From Peptococcaceae bacterium 1109 (GTDB lineage Bacteria; Bacillota; Limnochordia; Darwinibacteriales; Darwinibacteriaceae), in assembly GCA_001028815.1 (NCBI GenBank), contig LDJB01000002.1, positions 606,322 to 653,310 of the forward strand: a stretch of 46,989 bases of DNA, written 5' to 3'. How positions within the stretch are numbered: the stretch's first letter is position 1; each line of letters opens with the position of its first letter. Under the pieces are notes generated by a model. The model was not told the DNA's origin. It worked only from the letters and a program-made list of their open reading frames with translations, and did no database searches. Shown here one piece after another: positions 33,009 to 41,141 of the stretch. The translations under genes were made by a program, and so were the position numbers.

Positions 33009-34838
33009 TTAGACACGGAGAAGGCTGTTCTGTTGTTCGTCAAGGAACTGGTTCATATACAGGCGGTAGTAGTACCCCTTGGCCTGCATGAGCTCCTCGT
33101 GCGTACCCTGTTCTTGGATGGCTCCGCCCCGGATAACTACGATGCGGTCTGCGGAACGGATAGTGGAGAGGCGGTGGGCAATGACGAAGCTGGTCCGCCC
33201 CTGAAGCACTTTCTTGATAGCTTCTTGGATCAACAGTTCTGTCTCTGTATCGATGGACGAGGTGGCCTCATCCAACACAAAGATGCGAGGATTGGCCAGC
33301 ACCGCCCGGGCAAATGAGATGAGCTGTTTTTCTCCCGTGGAAAGGAGCCCTCCCCCTTCGCCTACCTCTGTTTGGTAGCCCTTTTCCAACTTCATGATGA
33401 ACTGGTGGGCATTGACGAGTTTTGCTGCCTCTATGACTTCCTCATCTGTGGCGGTGAGGCGGCCATAGCGGATGTTCTCCATAATGGTGCCGGAAAACAG
33501 GTGTGGGCTCTGGAGCACGTAACCTAAGCTGCCGTGCAGCCATAGAAGAGGGCGGGTGCGGTAATCCACGCCATCAATTAAGATGCGCCCGGAAGTGGGT
33601 TCATAGAACCGACAGGCTAGGTTTACCACGGTGCTTTTGCCTGCCCCCGTCTCGCCCACCAGAGCAATTGTCTCCCCAGCTTTTACCTCTAGATTGAAAT
33701 CAGTGAGGACTGGTTCATCTGGGTTGTAGGCAAAGGAGACATGTTCAAATGTGATGTCACCTCGGAGAGGCGGCAGCTGAGAGTTAGCGCTAAGCTTGAG
33801 TGAGCTTCCGTACTTAGCCACCACCTCAGGGCTGTCCTTGATCTCCGGTTCCGTTTGGATGAGGGAGATCACCCGCTCAGCTGAGGCATGGGCCGCTTGC
33901 AGTTCCGCAAATACCCGGGCCATTTCCCGCACAGGCTCGAAGAACTGCAGCGTGTACGAGATAAATGCCACCAAGACTCCGTAAGATACAGCGCCTTGCA
34001 GCACGCTTTTGCCGCCGTACCACAGGGCAAGCCCCGTCCCCGTACTGCCCAAAAGGAGCACGATGGGCAAGAAGAGGGATGAGTACACCGCCGCACGGAT
34101 GGCAGAGGCCCGGAGCGAACCTGTGAGCTGAGAAAACTCCGCCAAGTTCTGTTCTTCCCGGCTCATGATCTTCGTTGTCGTGGCTCCGGTGATGCCTTCG
34201 TTGTATGCTCCGGTAATCCGGGAGTTCAGGCGCCTAACTTGCCTGTGCTCACGGAGAATCCGCTTTTGGAAGAACAGGCTCACCACCACAAGCAGGGGTA
34301 CAACGGCCAAAGAAACCAAAGCCAGCCGCCAGTTCAGGGCAAACATCACGGCGGTGTACACCACCATGCTCGCACTCCCCCAGAACAGGTCCACACAGCC
34401 CCACGACACGATTTCCCCCAGACGGTTAACATCTGATGTCATGCGGGCCATGAGCCAGCCAACGGCCTTCTTGTCGTAGAAGGATAGGGAGAGCTCTTGT
34501 AGGCGGATAAACCCATGCTTGCGGATCTCGTAAGACAGCCCTGTTTCCACCTTGCCCGCGGTGGTGATGAACAGGTAGACATTGAGAGCTTGAATCACCA
34601 CAATGGCAAGGTATCCTCCTACAAACCATCCGATGCCCTCAGTGGTTTGAGGAACCACGAACTGATCAATAGCAATTTTGTTCATGTAAGGGAATAAAGC
34701 ATCAACTAACGCTACCCCGATGACCACCACGATCAAAAGGCCAAGCTCCCGGCGGAAGGGTTTTGCGAACCGCAAGATCTCCCGCCAGAGCTTTAGATCA
34801 ACTTTATCGGGGTAGTGGTCTTCATATGGGTCGTGCAT
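33009..34838 (-). CDS. ABC exporter, heterodimer subunit with canonical ATP site residues
   Basis: This 609-residue type IV half-transporter has a six-helix membrane domain (about 25-310) and an ATPase domain. The ATPase has Walker A GETGAGKST, Walker B IFVLDEATSSIDT with the catalytic Glu, and H-loop FVIAHRLSTI. The ABC signature is altered: LLSTGEKQL, with Thr at the position of the first Gly of LSGGQ. It is the second gene of a two-gene operon, starting 12 bp after its partner. Altered signature here and a missing Glu in the partner are the usual asymmetric pattern of heterodimeric multidrug exporters such as BmrCD, LmrCD and TM287/288. Confidence 0.9.
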   Translation of the reverse strand: MHDPYEDHYPDKVDLKLWREILRFAKPFRRELGLLIVVVIGVALVDALFPYMNKIAIDQFVVPQTTEGIGWFVGGYLAIVVIQALNVYLFITTAGKVETGLSYEIRKHGFIRLQELSLSFYDKKAVGWLMARMTSDVNRLGEIVSWGCVDLFWGSASMVVYTAVMFALNWRLALVSLAVVPLLVVVSLFFQKRILREHRQVRRLNSRITGAYNEGITGATTTKIMSREEQNLAEFSQLTGSLRASAIRAAVYSSLFLPIVLLLGSTGTGLALWYGGKSVLQGAVSYGVLVAFISYTLQFFEPVREMARVFAELQAAHASAERVISLIQTEPEIKDSPEVVAKYGSSLKLSANSQLPPLRGDITFEHVSFAYNPDEPVLTDFNLEVKAGETIALVGETGAGKSTVVNLACRFYEPTSGRILIDGVDYRTRPLLWLHGSLGYVLQSPHLFSGTIMENIRYGRLTATDEEVIEAAKLVNAHQFIMKLEKGYQTEVGEGGGLLSTGEKQLISFARAVLANPRIFVLDEATSSIDTETELLIQEAIKKVLQGRTSFVIAHRLSTIRSADRIVVIRGGAIQEQGTHEELMQAKGYYYRLYMNQFLDEQQNSLLRV

Positions 34839-34850
34839 TTTCCTTCACCT

Positions 34851-36641
34851 TCATTCTACAGCTTCTTCTGCTAGCGAGGCTTGGAGGTCCCAGATGCGCT
34901 GATACAACCCGGGCTCGTTCACCAGCTCCTCGTGGGTACCTGCTTGCACAATCTGGCCATCATCTAAGACTAGAATGAGGTCAGCGTTGGAGAGGCTGGT
35001 GATGCGGTGTGAAATCAAGAATGTTGTGGCCCGGCGGGCTCTGCCCCGTAAGGCTTGGCGGATGGCTAAGTCAGTTTCTGTATCCACCGCACTTAAGGAA
35101 TCGTCAAAGATCAAAATGGGGCTGTGGGTGATGAGCGCCCGGGCAATTGCGATGCGCTGGCGCTGGCCCCCTGAGACAGAAACGCCTCGCTCTCCCACTA
35201 AGGTATCGTAGCCCTTGTCAAACTGCATGATCACATCGTGAATCGCCGCATCTTTCGCGATTTGGAACACTTCCTCGTCCTGAGCGTCAGAACGGGCTAG
35301 AGTGATGTTCTCCCGAATGGTTTTTGCAAACAGGAAGGGCTCTTGAGGGACAACGCCCACATGGCGGCGGATCCACTTCTTGTCAATTTCCTTCAGTTCC
35401 ACGCCATCTACCTTGATGGATCCACCTTGGTAGTCGTAAAGCCTTACCAAAAGGTGCATCAAGGAACTTTTCCCTGAGCCCGTGTGGCCCAAAATTCCCA
35501 CAGTTTGCCCAGGTTCTACCGTGAAGCTGATCCCTTTTAGCACTGGTTTATCTGGCTCATAGCCAAAATACACATTGTCGAAAACAATCCCGCCCTTAAT
35601 CTCGGGCTTGTTGAAGTTTTCCTCCAGGACCTCCCTCGGCGCATCCAAGATTTCTTGGATGCGCTCCGCCGCAACCAGGGCTTTCCCCATGTCCGTGAGG
35701 ATCCGGCCCATCTGGCGGACGGGCCAGAGGAGCATCCCTACATAGGAGCTATAGACCACCATGGTGCCTATGCTGAGGCTCCCTTGCGCTGTGAAGTAGG
35801 CACCCGCAGCCGCCACGATGGCAATCTGGGCCAATGCGAGAAAATCTGATGAACCCCAGTAGCACGCGAGGAGCCAGATGAGGTGGAAAACCTTGTGACG
35901 GTGGGCGGAGTTTTTCTCTTCAAATTTCTCAATCTCAAAGGCTTGGTTGGCAAACGCACGCACGACCCGAACCCCGGTGAGGTTTTCCTGCAGGACAGTT
36001 GTCATCTCTGCCTCGGCCTCATCAGCGGTTTGAAAGGCGGTTCGCACTTTACGGAAGAACACTACCGCAAAGGTGAAGATTACCGGGACCACCGCGAGGG
36101 AAATCAGGGTCATGCGCTTGTCTAGGGACAGCATTACGTAGGCCGAGAAGGTGACCATGAACAGCGCATTCCCCACTTCCACGAACTGCGCCCCTAAGAA
36201 TCTCCGGATTGTTTCCACATCAGAGGTACAGCGCTGGATGAGATCGCCTGTGTCTGCCTGTTTATGGTAGCTGTAGGGCAGATACTGGAGGTGATCGTAT
36301 AGCCTGTCTCTGAGCTTCCTGGCCGTTGTCTCACTGGCCTGGGCTGAGAGCCTGCCGCGCAAGAAGATAAAAATACCCCGGAGAAGTGTGATGGTAATCA
36401 ACAACATCCCGGGGATCCAGAGTGCCTGCCGGAGCGGGCGGACATCATACCCTTCCATGAAGCTCAGTATGGGAAAGGGTGCGGTCATAGGTTGGTCGCC
36501 GATAATTGAGTCAATGGTGATGCGGATAACCAGCGGCCCCATAATCGTGAACAAGGCGGCCATACCTACGCTAAGGATTGCTCCCAGATATGTTAGTCGA
36601 TTTCCATGCATGTAGTTCCATAACAGTCTGATTGATTTCAT
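34851..36641 (-). CDS. ABC exporter, heterodimer subunit with degenerate catalytic residue
   Basis: This 596-residue half-transporter has six membrane helices and an ATPase domain. The ATPase has Walker A GHTGSGKSS, canonical signature VSVSGGQRQR, Walker B ILIFDDSLSAVDT and H-loop FLISHRITSL. The second Asp of IFDD replaces the catalytic Glu, so its own ATP site is expected to be slow. That matches the non-equivalent sites of BmrCD/LmrCD-type exporters. ATG 36641 has GGAGG at 8 nt. A promoter lies 40-70 bp upstream. The cargo is unknown; drugs or lipids are typical. Confidence 0.9.
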   Translation of the reverse strand: MKSIRLLWNYMHGNRLTYLGAILSVGMAALFTIMGPLVIRITIDSIIGDQPMTAPFPILSFMEGYDVRPLRQALWIPGMLLITITLLRGIFIFLRGRLSAQASETTARKLRDRLYDHLQYLPYSYHKQADTGDLIQRCTSDVETIRRFLGAQFVEVGNALFMVTFSAYVMLSLDKRMTLISLAVVPVIFTFAVVFFRKVRTAFQTADEAEAEMTTVLQENLTGVRVVRAFANQAFEIEKFEEKNSAHRHKVFHLIWLLACYWGSSDFLALAQIAIVAAAGAYFTAQGSLSIGTMVVYSSYVGMLLWPVRQMGRILTDMGKALVAAERIQEILDAPREVLEENFNKPEIKGGIVFDNVYFGYEPDKPVLKGISFTVEPGQTVGILGHTGSGKSSLMHLLVRLYDYQGGSIKVDGVELKEIDKKWIRRHVGVVPQEPFLFAKTIRENITLARSDAQDEEVFQIAKDAAIHDVIMQFDKGYDTLVGERGVSVSGGQRQRIAIARALITHSPILIFDDSLSAVDTETDLAIRQALRGRARRATTFLISHRITSLSNADLILVLDDGQIVQAGTHEELVNEPGLYQRIWDLQASLAEEAVE

Positions 36642-36679
36642 CTTTGTTCCTCCTTTCCCTGCTTAGGCTACCTTTTTAC

Positions 36680-36707
36680 ATTATAGCACCAAACCCGTAA
36701 TAGGCAA
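36680..36707 (-). promoter_or_regulatory. Promoter of the ABC exporter operon
   Basis: On the minus strand, -35 TTGCCT (36707-36702), 16-bp spacer and perfect -10 TATAAT (36685-36680) lie about 40 bp upstream of the first exporter gene. Confidence 0.65.
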
Positions 36708-36843
36708 GGGAAAGTTCTGTTTTTTCCATACAGTTTCGCGGTTGCCCTAAGAAAACCCCTCTGAAAGCGCGCTCATTCGACAGGTTTTTCAGAATAGATG
36801 TGGAAGATCTTACCCGTATGGACACTCAGGGGGGTTGGGGTGT

Positions 36844-38691
36844 ATGGCTCACGGCCGCGGTGTGGCTCAACAATACCATCGGCTTTTATTTGGCGAGTCC
36901 CAGAGAGGGCTTGCCGTCTTTGAGATCGTTTGGGATCCTGATGGCCAACCGGTTGATTACGTGATTGTGGGCCTAAATGACAAATTCGCAGAGATGTTTG
37001 GGTGTGATGCCCACGCTGTCGTGCGCACCAGGGTTTCTCAGTCTTTGCCAGAAATCATGGAAATGTGGCAGGATGCTTTGGCGGTCACGGCTCAGAGCGG
37101 CGTGGATCAGGAAATCGAGCTTTTCCACCTGCCTACTGAAGCTTGGCTGAAAGTCTCCCTTTACAGCCCGGCGCCGAACTTAGTGGGCCTTGTTGTGGCG
37201 GATATGACGGCCTGGGTAGAAACGGCTCAGGCTCTGGAGGAGTCCCAAACTCAGCTGAAGGAGAGCGAGCGCTTTCTCCAATCGATCCTGGACAATGCTC
37301 CAGTGGCCATCTGGCTTACCGATCCCAACGGCAACCGCCTCCTTGTCAACAAGCGCTATGAAGAGGATACGGGAATCGGCACTCCCCACTGCAGCCTTAC
37401 AGAGGAAGAGCAAGCAGTATGCCGCCACACTGATATGAAAACGCTCATGAGCGGAGGGCCTCAAGAGTTTGAGGAAGAGATCACTTTCCAAGACGGTGAG
37501 AAACACACCCTGCGTACAATCAAGACCATTCTCCGCAAGGACAACGGGGAGATTGTGGGTATTCTCGGGATTGGAGTGGACATTACCGCCCTGAAGCGGG
37601 TAGAGGCAGAACTCTGGCGGCACACATACTATGATTCCCTCACGGGCCTGTACAACCGGCGGTTTGTAGAAGAAGAGATGATTCGCCTCGAACAAGGCAG
37701 CCATCTGCCCATCAGCGTGATTATGGCTGATGTGGATGGGCTTAAACTGATCAACGACGCTCTCGGGCATCAAGAAGGTGACCTCCTCTTGCAGACGGTC
37801 GCGGATGTCCTCCTGCAAGCGGCTCGCCCTGGCGACATCGTGGGGCGTTGGGCGGGGGATGAGTTTGTGGTGCTTATGCCCAGGACAGATCGGGAAGAGG
37901 CTAACCACATCGCTAATCGGATCCGGCTCTTGTGCAAGGGGCAGACAGGGAAACTGATTCCCATAAGCGCCGCTGTGGGAGTGGCCACCAAGGTTGATCG
38001 GGGCCAGACGATGGCAGAGACCCTCAATGAAGCCGAGACACTCATGTACAAGCGGAAGACTCTTAATGCCAGGGAAACGCGCCGTTCTTTTACGGACTCA
38101 TTGAAGAGAATCTTACTAGAGCGCACTGGGGAAACGGAAGCTCACATGCAGAATCTCCAGGTTCTGGGGCTCGCCTTAGGCCAGGCTATCGGCCTTGATG
38201 AGTGGTATCTCCATCAGATTCGCCTCTTGGCAGTGTTCCACGACATCGGAAAGGTGCGCATCCCTGTGGAAATCCTTCGCAAACGGGGTCCCCTCACCCC
38301 CGAGGAACGGGATATTATCCAGATGCACCCAGAGACCGGGTATCGCATAGCATCCATTGCCCCTGATTTCCAGCATGCTGCAGAGGCAATTCTAGCCCAC
38401 CATGAGCACTGGGATGGCAGCGGTTATCCTAAGGGGTTGCAGGGCGAGGCCATACCTCTCGCAGCAAGAATCTATGCTGTGACCAACTGGTTTGATGTGC
38501 TGTATTTTGGCAGGCCCCACCGGCCCGCAGCGAGCATCACCCGGGCTTTACGAGAGCTCAAGGTTGGGGCTGGTACCTTGTTCGAACCCCGGCTGGTAGA
38601 TGCCTTTGTGGAACTGGTGCGCACAACGTCCATCCTCGAGCAGCTGAGGAACTCAAACCCAGCGGCCTTAGCTGCGTCCACAGCTCCGTAG
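36844..38691 (+). CDS. PAS-PAS-GGDEF-HD-GYP protein (c-di-GMP turnover)
   Basis: This protein of about 615 residues has two PAS-like sensor domains (about 12-120 and 140-255). A diguanylate cyclase domain follows with active-site RWAGDEF and, five residues upstream, an RPGD motif that fits the inhibitory I-site (RxxD). An HD-GYP phosphodiesterase domain is last (HDIGK, then HHEHWDGSGYP). Both c-di-GMP synthesis and breakdown motifs are intact. There are no membrane helices, so it probably senses a cytoplasmic cue through PAS. ATG 36844 is preferred over TTG 36835 because AGGGGGG lies about 10 nt upstream. Confidence 0.9.
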   Translation: MAHGRGVAQQYHRLLFGESQRGLAVFEIVWDPDGQPVDYVIVGLNDKFAEMFGCDAHAVVRTRVSQSLPEIMEMWQDALAVTAQSGVDQEIELFHLPTEAWLKVSLYSPAPNLVGLVVADMTAWVETAQALEESQTQLKESERFLQSILDNAPVAIWLTDPNGNRLLVNKRYEEDTGIGTPHCSLTEEEQAVCRHTDMKTLMSGGPQEFEEEITFQDGEKHTLRTIKTILRKDNGEIVGILGIGVDITALKRVEAELWRHTYYDSLTGLYNRRFVEEEMIRLEQGSHLPISVIMADVDGLKLINDALGHQEGDLLLQTVADVLLQAARPGDIVGRWAGDEFVVLMPRTDREEANHIANRIRLLCKGQTGKLIPISAAVGVATKVDRGQTMAETLNEAETLMYKRKTLNARETRRSFTDSLKRILLERTGETEAHMQNLQVLGLALGQAIGLDEWYLHQIRLLAVFHDIGKVRIPVEILRKRGPLTPEERDIIQMHPETGYRIASIAPDFQHAAEAILAHHEHWDGSGYPKGLQGEAIPLAARIYAVTNWFDVLYFGRPHRPAASITRALRELKVGAGTLFEPRLVDAFVELVRTTSILEQLRNSNPAALAASTAP

Positions 38692-38751
38692 GGGGGTCTT
38701 ACATGTAATATTCCCTCCACTTGTCTCGTATCCATAACCGAAGGAGAGTTG

Positions 38752-39534
38752 ATGCGATTGTTTACCAAGGCCGAGCTGCAGAAGCAACTTGAGGCAATGG
38801 GCATTCTGCCTACCGATACTCTGCTCGTACACTCTTCCATGAAGGCCATTGGCGAAGTGGAAGGGGGAGCAGATACCGTCTTAGATGCGCTCATGGACTA
38901 TATGCACAAGGGGCTCTTGATTTTGCCCACCCATACGTGGCAGCAGATCAACGCCGAGTATAATGTGTTTGATGTGCTGCATGAACCGTCCTGTGTAGGG
39001 ATACTCACTAACATTTTCCGCCAGCGGCCTGGTGTGATTCGCTCTTGGCACCCCACCCACTCAGTAGCCGCGTACGGCAAAGATGCAGCAGATTACACCC
39101 GCGGGGAAGAGCAGTTTGATACTCCTTGCCCCCGGGCAGGCTGTTATGGGAAGCTCTACGACCGTAAGGCCAAGATTCTGTTCCTTGGCTGCCGCTTGAA
39201 CCGGAACACAACCATTCACGGGGTGGAGGAGTGGAATAAGATTCCGAACAGGCTCGCCACTGTCCCCCAACTGCTGTGGATTAAGACTCCCCAAGGAGAT
39301 ATGATCCGCCGGCCCATGTACGGGCACTTCTCTCCAGTAACGGACATTTCTTCGAACTACATCAAACTGGAAGCTCCGCTTTTGGCTCGGGGAATTGCTC
39401 GCAGGGGGGCCTTTGGCAAGGCGGAATGCATCATTGTGGATGTAGTTCCCATGGTCGAATTAACAACTACCTTCCTGCAGAAAAATCCGGACTTATTCAT
39501 AGATGATTCACCGGTACCCACCGAGTGGTACTAA
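38752..39534 (+). CDS. AAC(3)-family N-acetyltransferase
   Basis: This 260-residue protein resembles the aminoglycoside 3-N-acetyltransferase (Antibiotic_NAT) family. It has HSSMKAIGEVEGGADTVLDAL near the N-terminus, ILPTHTW, and the conserved RSWHPTHSVAAYG segment with the His used in catalysis. GAAGGAG precedes ATG 38752. Many chromosomal members have no demonstrated role in drug resistance, so the substrate is left open. It lies 18 bp upstream of a nucleotide-sugar epimerase gene, so an amino-sugar substrate is one possibility. Confidence 0.85.
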   Translation: MRLFTKAELQKQLEAMGILPTDTLLVHSSMKAIGEVEGGADTVLDALMDYMHKGLLILPTHTWQQINAEYNVFDVLHEPSCVGILTNIFRQRPGVIRSWHPTHSVAAYGKDAADYTRGEEQFDTPCPRAGCYGKLYDRKAKILFLGCRLNRNTTIHGVEEWNKIPNRLATVPQLLWIKTPQGDMIRRPMYGHFSPVTDISSNYIKLEAPLLARGIARRGAFGKAECIIVDVVPMVELTTTFLQKNPDLFIDDSPVPTEWY

Positions 39535-39552
39535 GAAAGGAGCAAGTTGGTT

Positions 39553-40482
39553 ATGAAAATAATGGTTACGGGCGGCGCCGGCTTTATCGGTTCAACAGTT
39601 GTTGATGCCTATATTGCTGCGGGGCACGATGTGGTTATCATCGATAATCTAGAATCAGGGCGCGTAGAAAACATAAACCCTAAAGCTAAGTTTTACCTTA
39701 TGGATGTGCGCTCGCCAGAGTTGCGGAAAGTATTTGAGCTGGAAAAGATCGATGTTATCAACCACCACGCCGCGCAGAAGTCCGTACCCCACTCTGTGGA
39801 AGACCCCGTTTTGGATGCGGAGATCAATATTCTGGGCATCCTCAACCTTTTGGAGCTGGCTGTGGAGTTTGGTGTTAAGCGAGTAATCTTCAGTTCCACT
39901 GGGGGAGCTCTCTTAGGAGATGCAGATGTGATCCCTACTCCAGAGGATTCACCGGTTCAAACCATCTCGCCCTACGCCATTACTAAATTCACCAGTGAGA
40001 AGTACTTGGATTTCTACCGCATAACTCACGGTCTCACATACGTTGTTCTCCGCTACGCGAACGTATACGGGCCTCGGCAGATAGCCGAAGGAGAGTGCGG
40101 CGTCACCCCCATTTTCTTAGAGAACCTCTTGCATGACAGGCCCAGCAAGCTCTATGCCTATGAGGATATGCCTGATGGCTGCACCCGGGACTACGTTTAT
40201 GTAGGGGATGTTGCCCGGGCCAATGTCATTGCCCTAGATAAAGGTGACAATCTCATTTTCAACATCGGTACAGGTCAAGAGGTGTCCACTGGGCAGGTTT
40301 ACCGCTATCTCCAAGATGCCACAGGGAAGTACGATGTCCCCTTGCTTCCCGCAGGTGAGCGAGTAGGGGATTTGCGCCGCAGCGCCTTAGATATTACCCG
40401 GGCCCGGAAGGTCTTGGGCTGGGAGCCAGAGGTGGATTTCCCCACAGGCCTGAGAGAGACTGTAGCGTACTTTCAGAAGTAG
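39553..40482 (+). CDS. NAD-dependent epimerase/dehydratase (UDP-glucose 4-epimerase-like)
   Basis: This 309-residue extended short-chain dehydrogenase has the NAD-binding GGAGFIGS at residues 7-14, the acidic VIIDNLESG ribose contact, the catalytic SSTGG Thr/Ser and YAITK (Tyr-x-x-x-Lys) in SPYAITKFTSEKY. It also has the RYANVYGPRQ and RDYVYVGDVARA segments of GalE/RmlB-like enzymes. ATG 39553 has AGGAG at 10 nt. Likely makes an activated sugar for envelope polysaccharide. Exact substrate not determinable. Part of a cluster with AAC(3) and HD genes. Confidence 0.9.
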   Translation: MKIMVTGGAGFIGSTVVDAYIAAGHDVVIIDNLESGRVENINPKAKFYLMDVRSPELRKVFELEKIDVINHHAAQKSVPHSVEDPVLDAEINILGILNLLELAVEFGVKRVIFSSTGGALLGDADVIPTPEDSPVQTISPYAITKFTSEKYLDFYRITHGLTYVVLRYANVYGPRQIAEGECGVTPIFLENLLHDRPSKLYAYEDMPDGCTRDYVYVGDVARANVIALDKGDNLIFNIGTGQEVSTGQVYRYLQDATGKYDVPLLPAGERVGDLRRSALDITRARKVLGWEPEVDFPTGLRETVAYFQK

Positions 40483-40493
40483 GAAGTGACATA

Positions 40494-41084
40494 GTGGCTA
40501 AAGCACGTCTGCACCAGCAGTTGGCGTTCATCGTTGAAATAGACAAACTCAAGCAGGTTTTTCGCCAGAACCTCATCGTGGATGGATCCCGCCGGGAAAA
40601 CGATGCGGAGCATTCCTGGCACCTGGCAGTGATGGCGTGCCTTCTCCAGGAGTATGTGGATGAGCCTGTGGACCTTGTGCGGGTGCTGAAGATGGTGCTT
40701 CTCCACGATCTTGTTGAGGTCGATGCTGGGGATGTTTTCTGCTACGACGATGAAGCCAACATCAACAAGGCTGAACGGGAAAGGGTCGCTGCGGAGCGGA
40801 TTTACAGCCTCCTTCCGGAGGACCAAAGGGAAGAATACCTGGGGTTGTGGCTTGAGTTCGAGGAGCATCGAACCCCTGAAGCCCGGTTTGCTGTTTGCCT
40901 GGATCGCCTCCAGCCCATCTTGCAAAACTATCACACTGGCGGAGGCACGTGGGTAGCCCATAGGGTGCCCTTGGCCAAGGTTATGAAACGCTTGGCACCC
41001 ATCAAGGATGCCTCCGTTGAGTTGGGCGAATTTGCGGAAGATCTAATCCGTGAAGCCATCGCCCGTGGTTACTTGACGGAATGA
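40494..41084 (+). CDS. HD-domain phosphohydrolase, YfbR-like
   Basis: This 196-residue all-helical protein has metal ligands in ENDAEHSWHLA (His) and LLHDLVEVDAGD (His-Asp), followed by a further Asp in AVCLDRLQPIL. This is the layout of the YfbR/HDDC2 family of 5'-deoxynucleotidases. GTG 40494 begins 11 bp after the epimerase stop, with GGAAG upstream. Predicted cytoplasmic nucleotide hydrolase. The substrate is inferred only from family. Confidence 0.85.
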   Translation: MAKARLHQQLAFIVEIDKLKQVFRQNLIVDGSRRENDAEHSWHLAVMACLLQEYVDEPVDLVRVLKMVLLHDLVEVDAGDVFCYDDEANINKAERERVAAERIYSLLPEDQREEYLGLWLEFEEHRTPEARFAVCLDRLQPILQNYHTGGGTWVAHRVPLAKVMKRLAPIKDASVELGEFAEDLIREAIARGYLTE

Positions 41085-41091
41085 ACAAAAG

Positions 41092-41123
41092 AGCCCCACC
41101 TGCTCTAGGGCAGATGGGGCTTT
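41092..41123. terminator. Bidirectional terminator between HD gene and leuS
   Basis: AGCCCCA (41092-41098) pairs with TGGGGCT (41115-41121), with an additional inner CTGC/GCAG pairing. Short A and T tracts flank it. It lies between the convergent gene ends. Confidence 0.75.
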
Positions 41124-41141
41124 CCTTGTGCTGTGGGTCCC

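Noticed and set aside
38752-39534. Labelling the AAC(3)-family gene an aminoglycoside resistance gene
   Set aside because: Family membership alone does not show resistance. The surrounding genes look metabolic and no mobile context is present.
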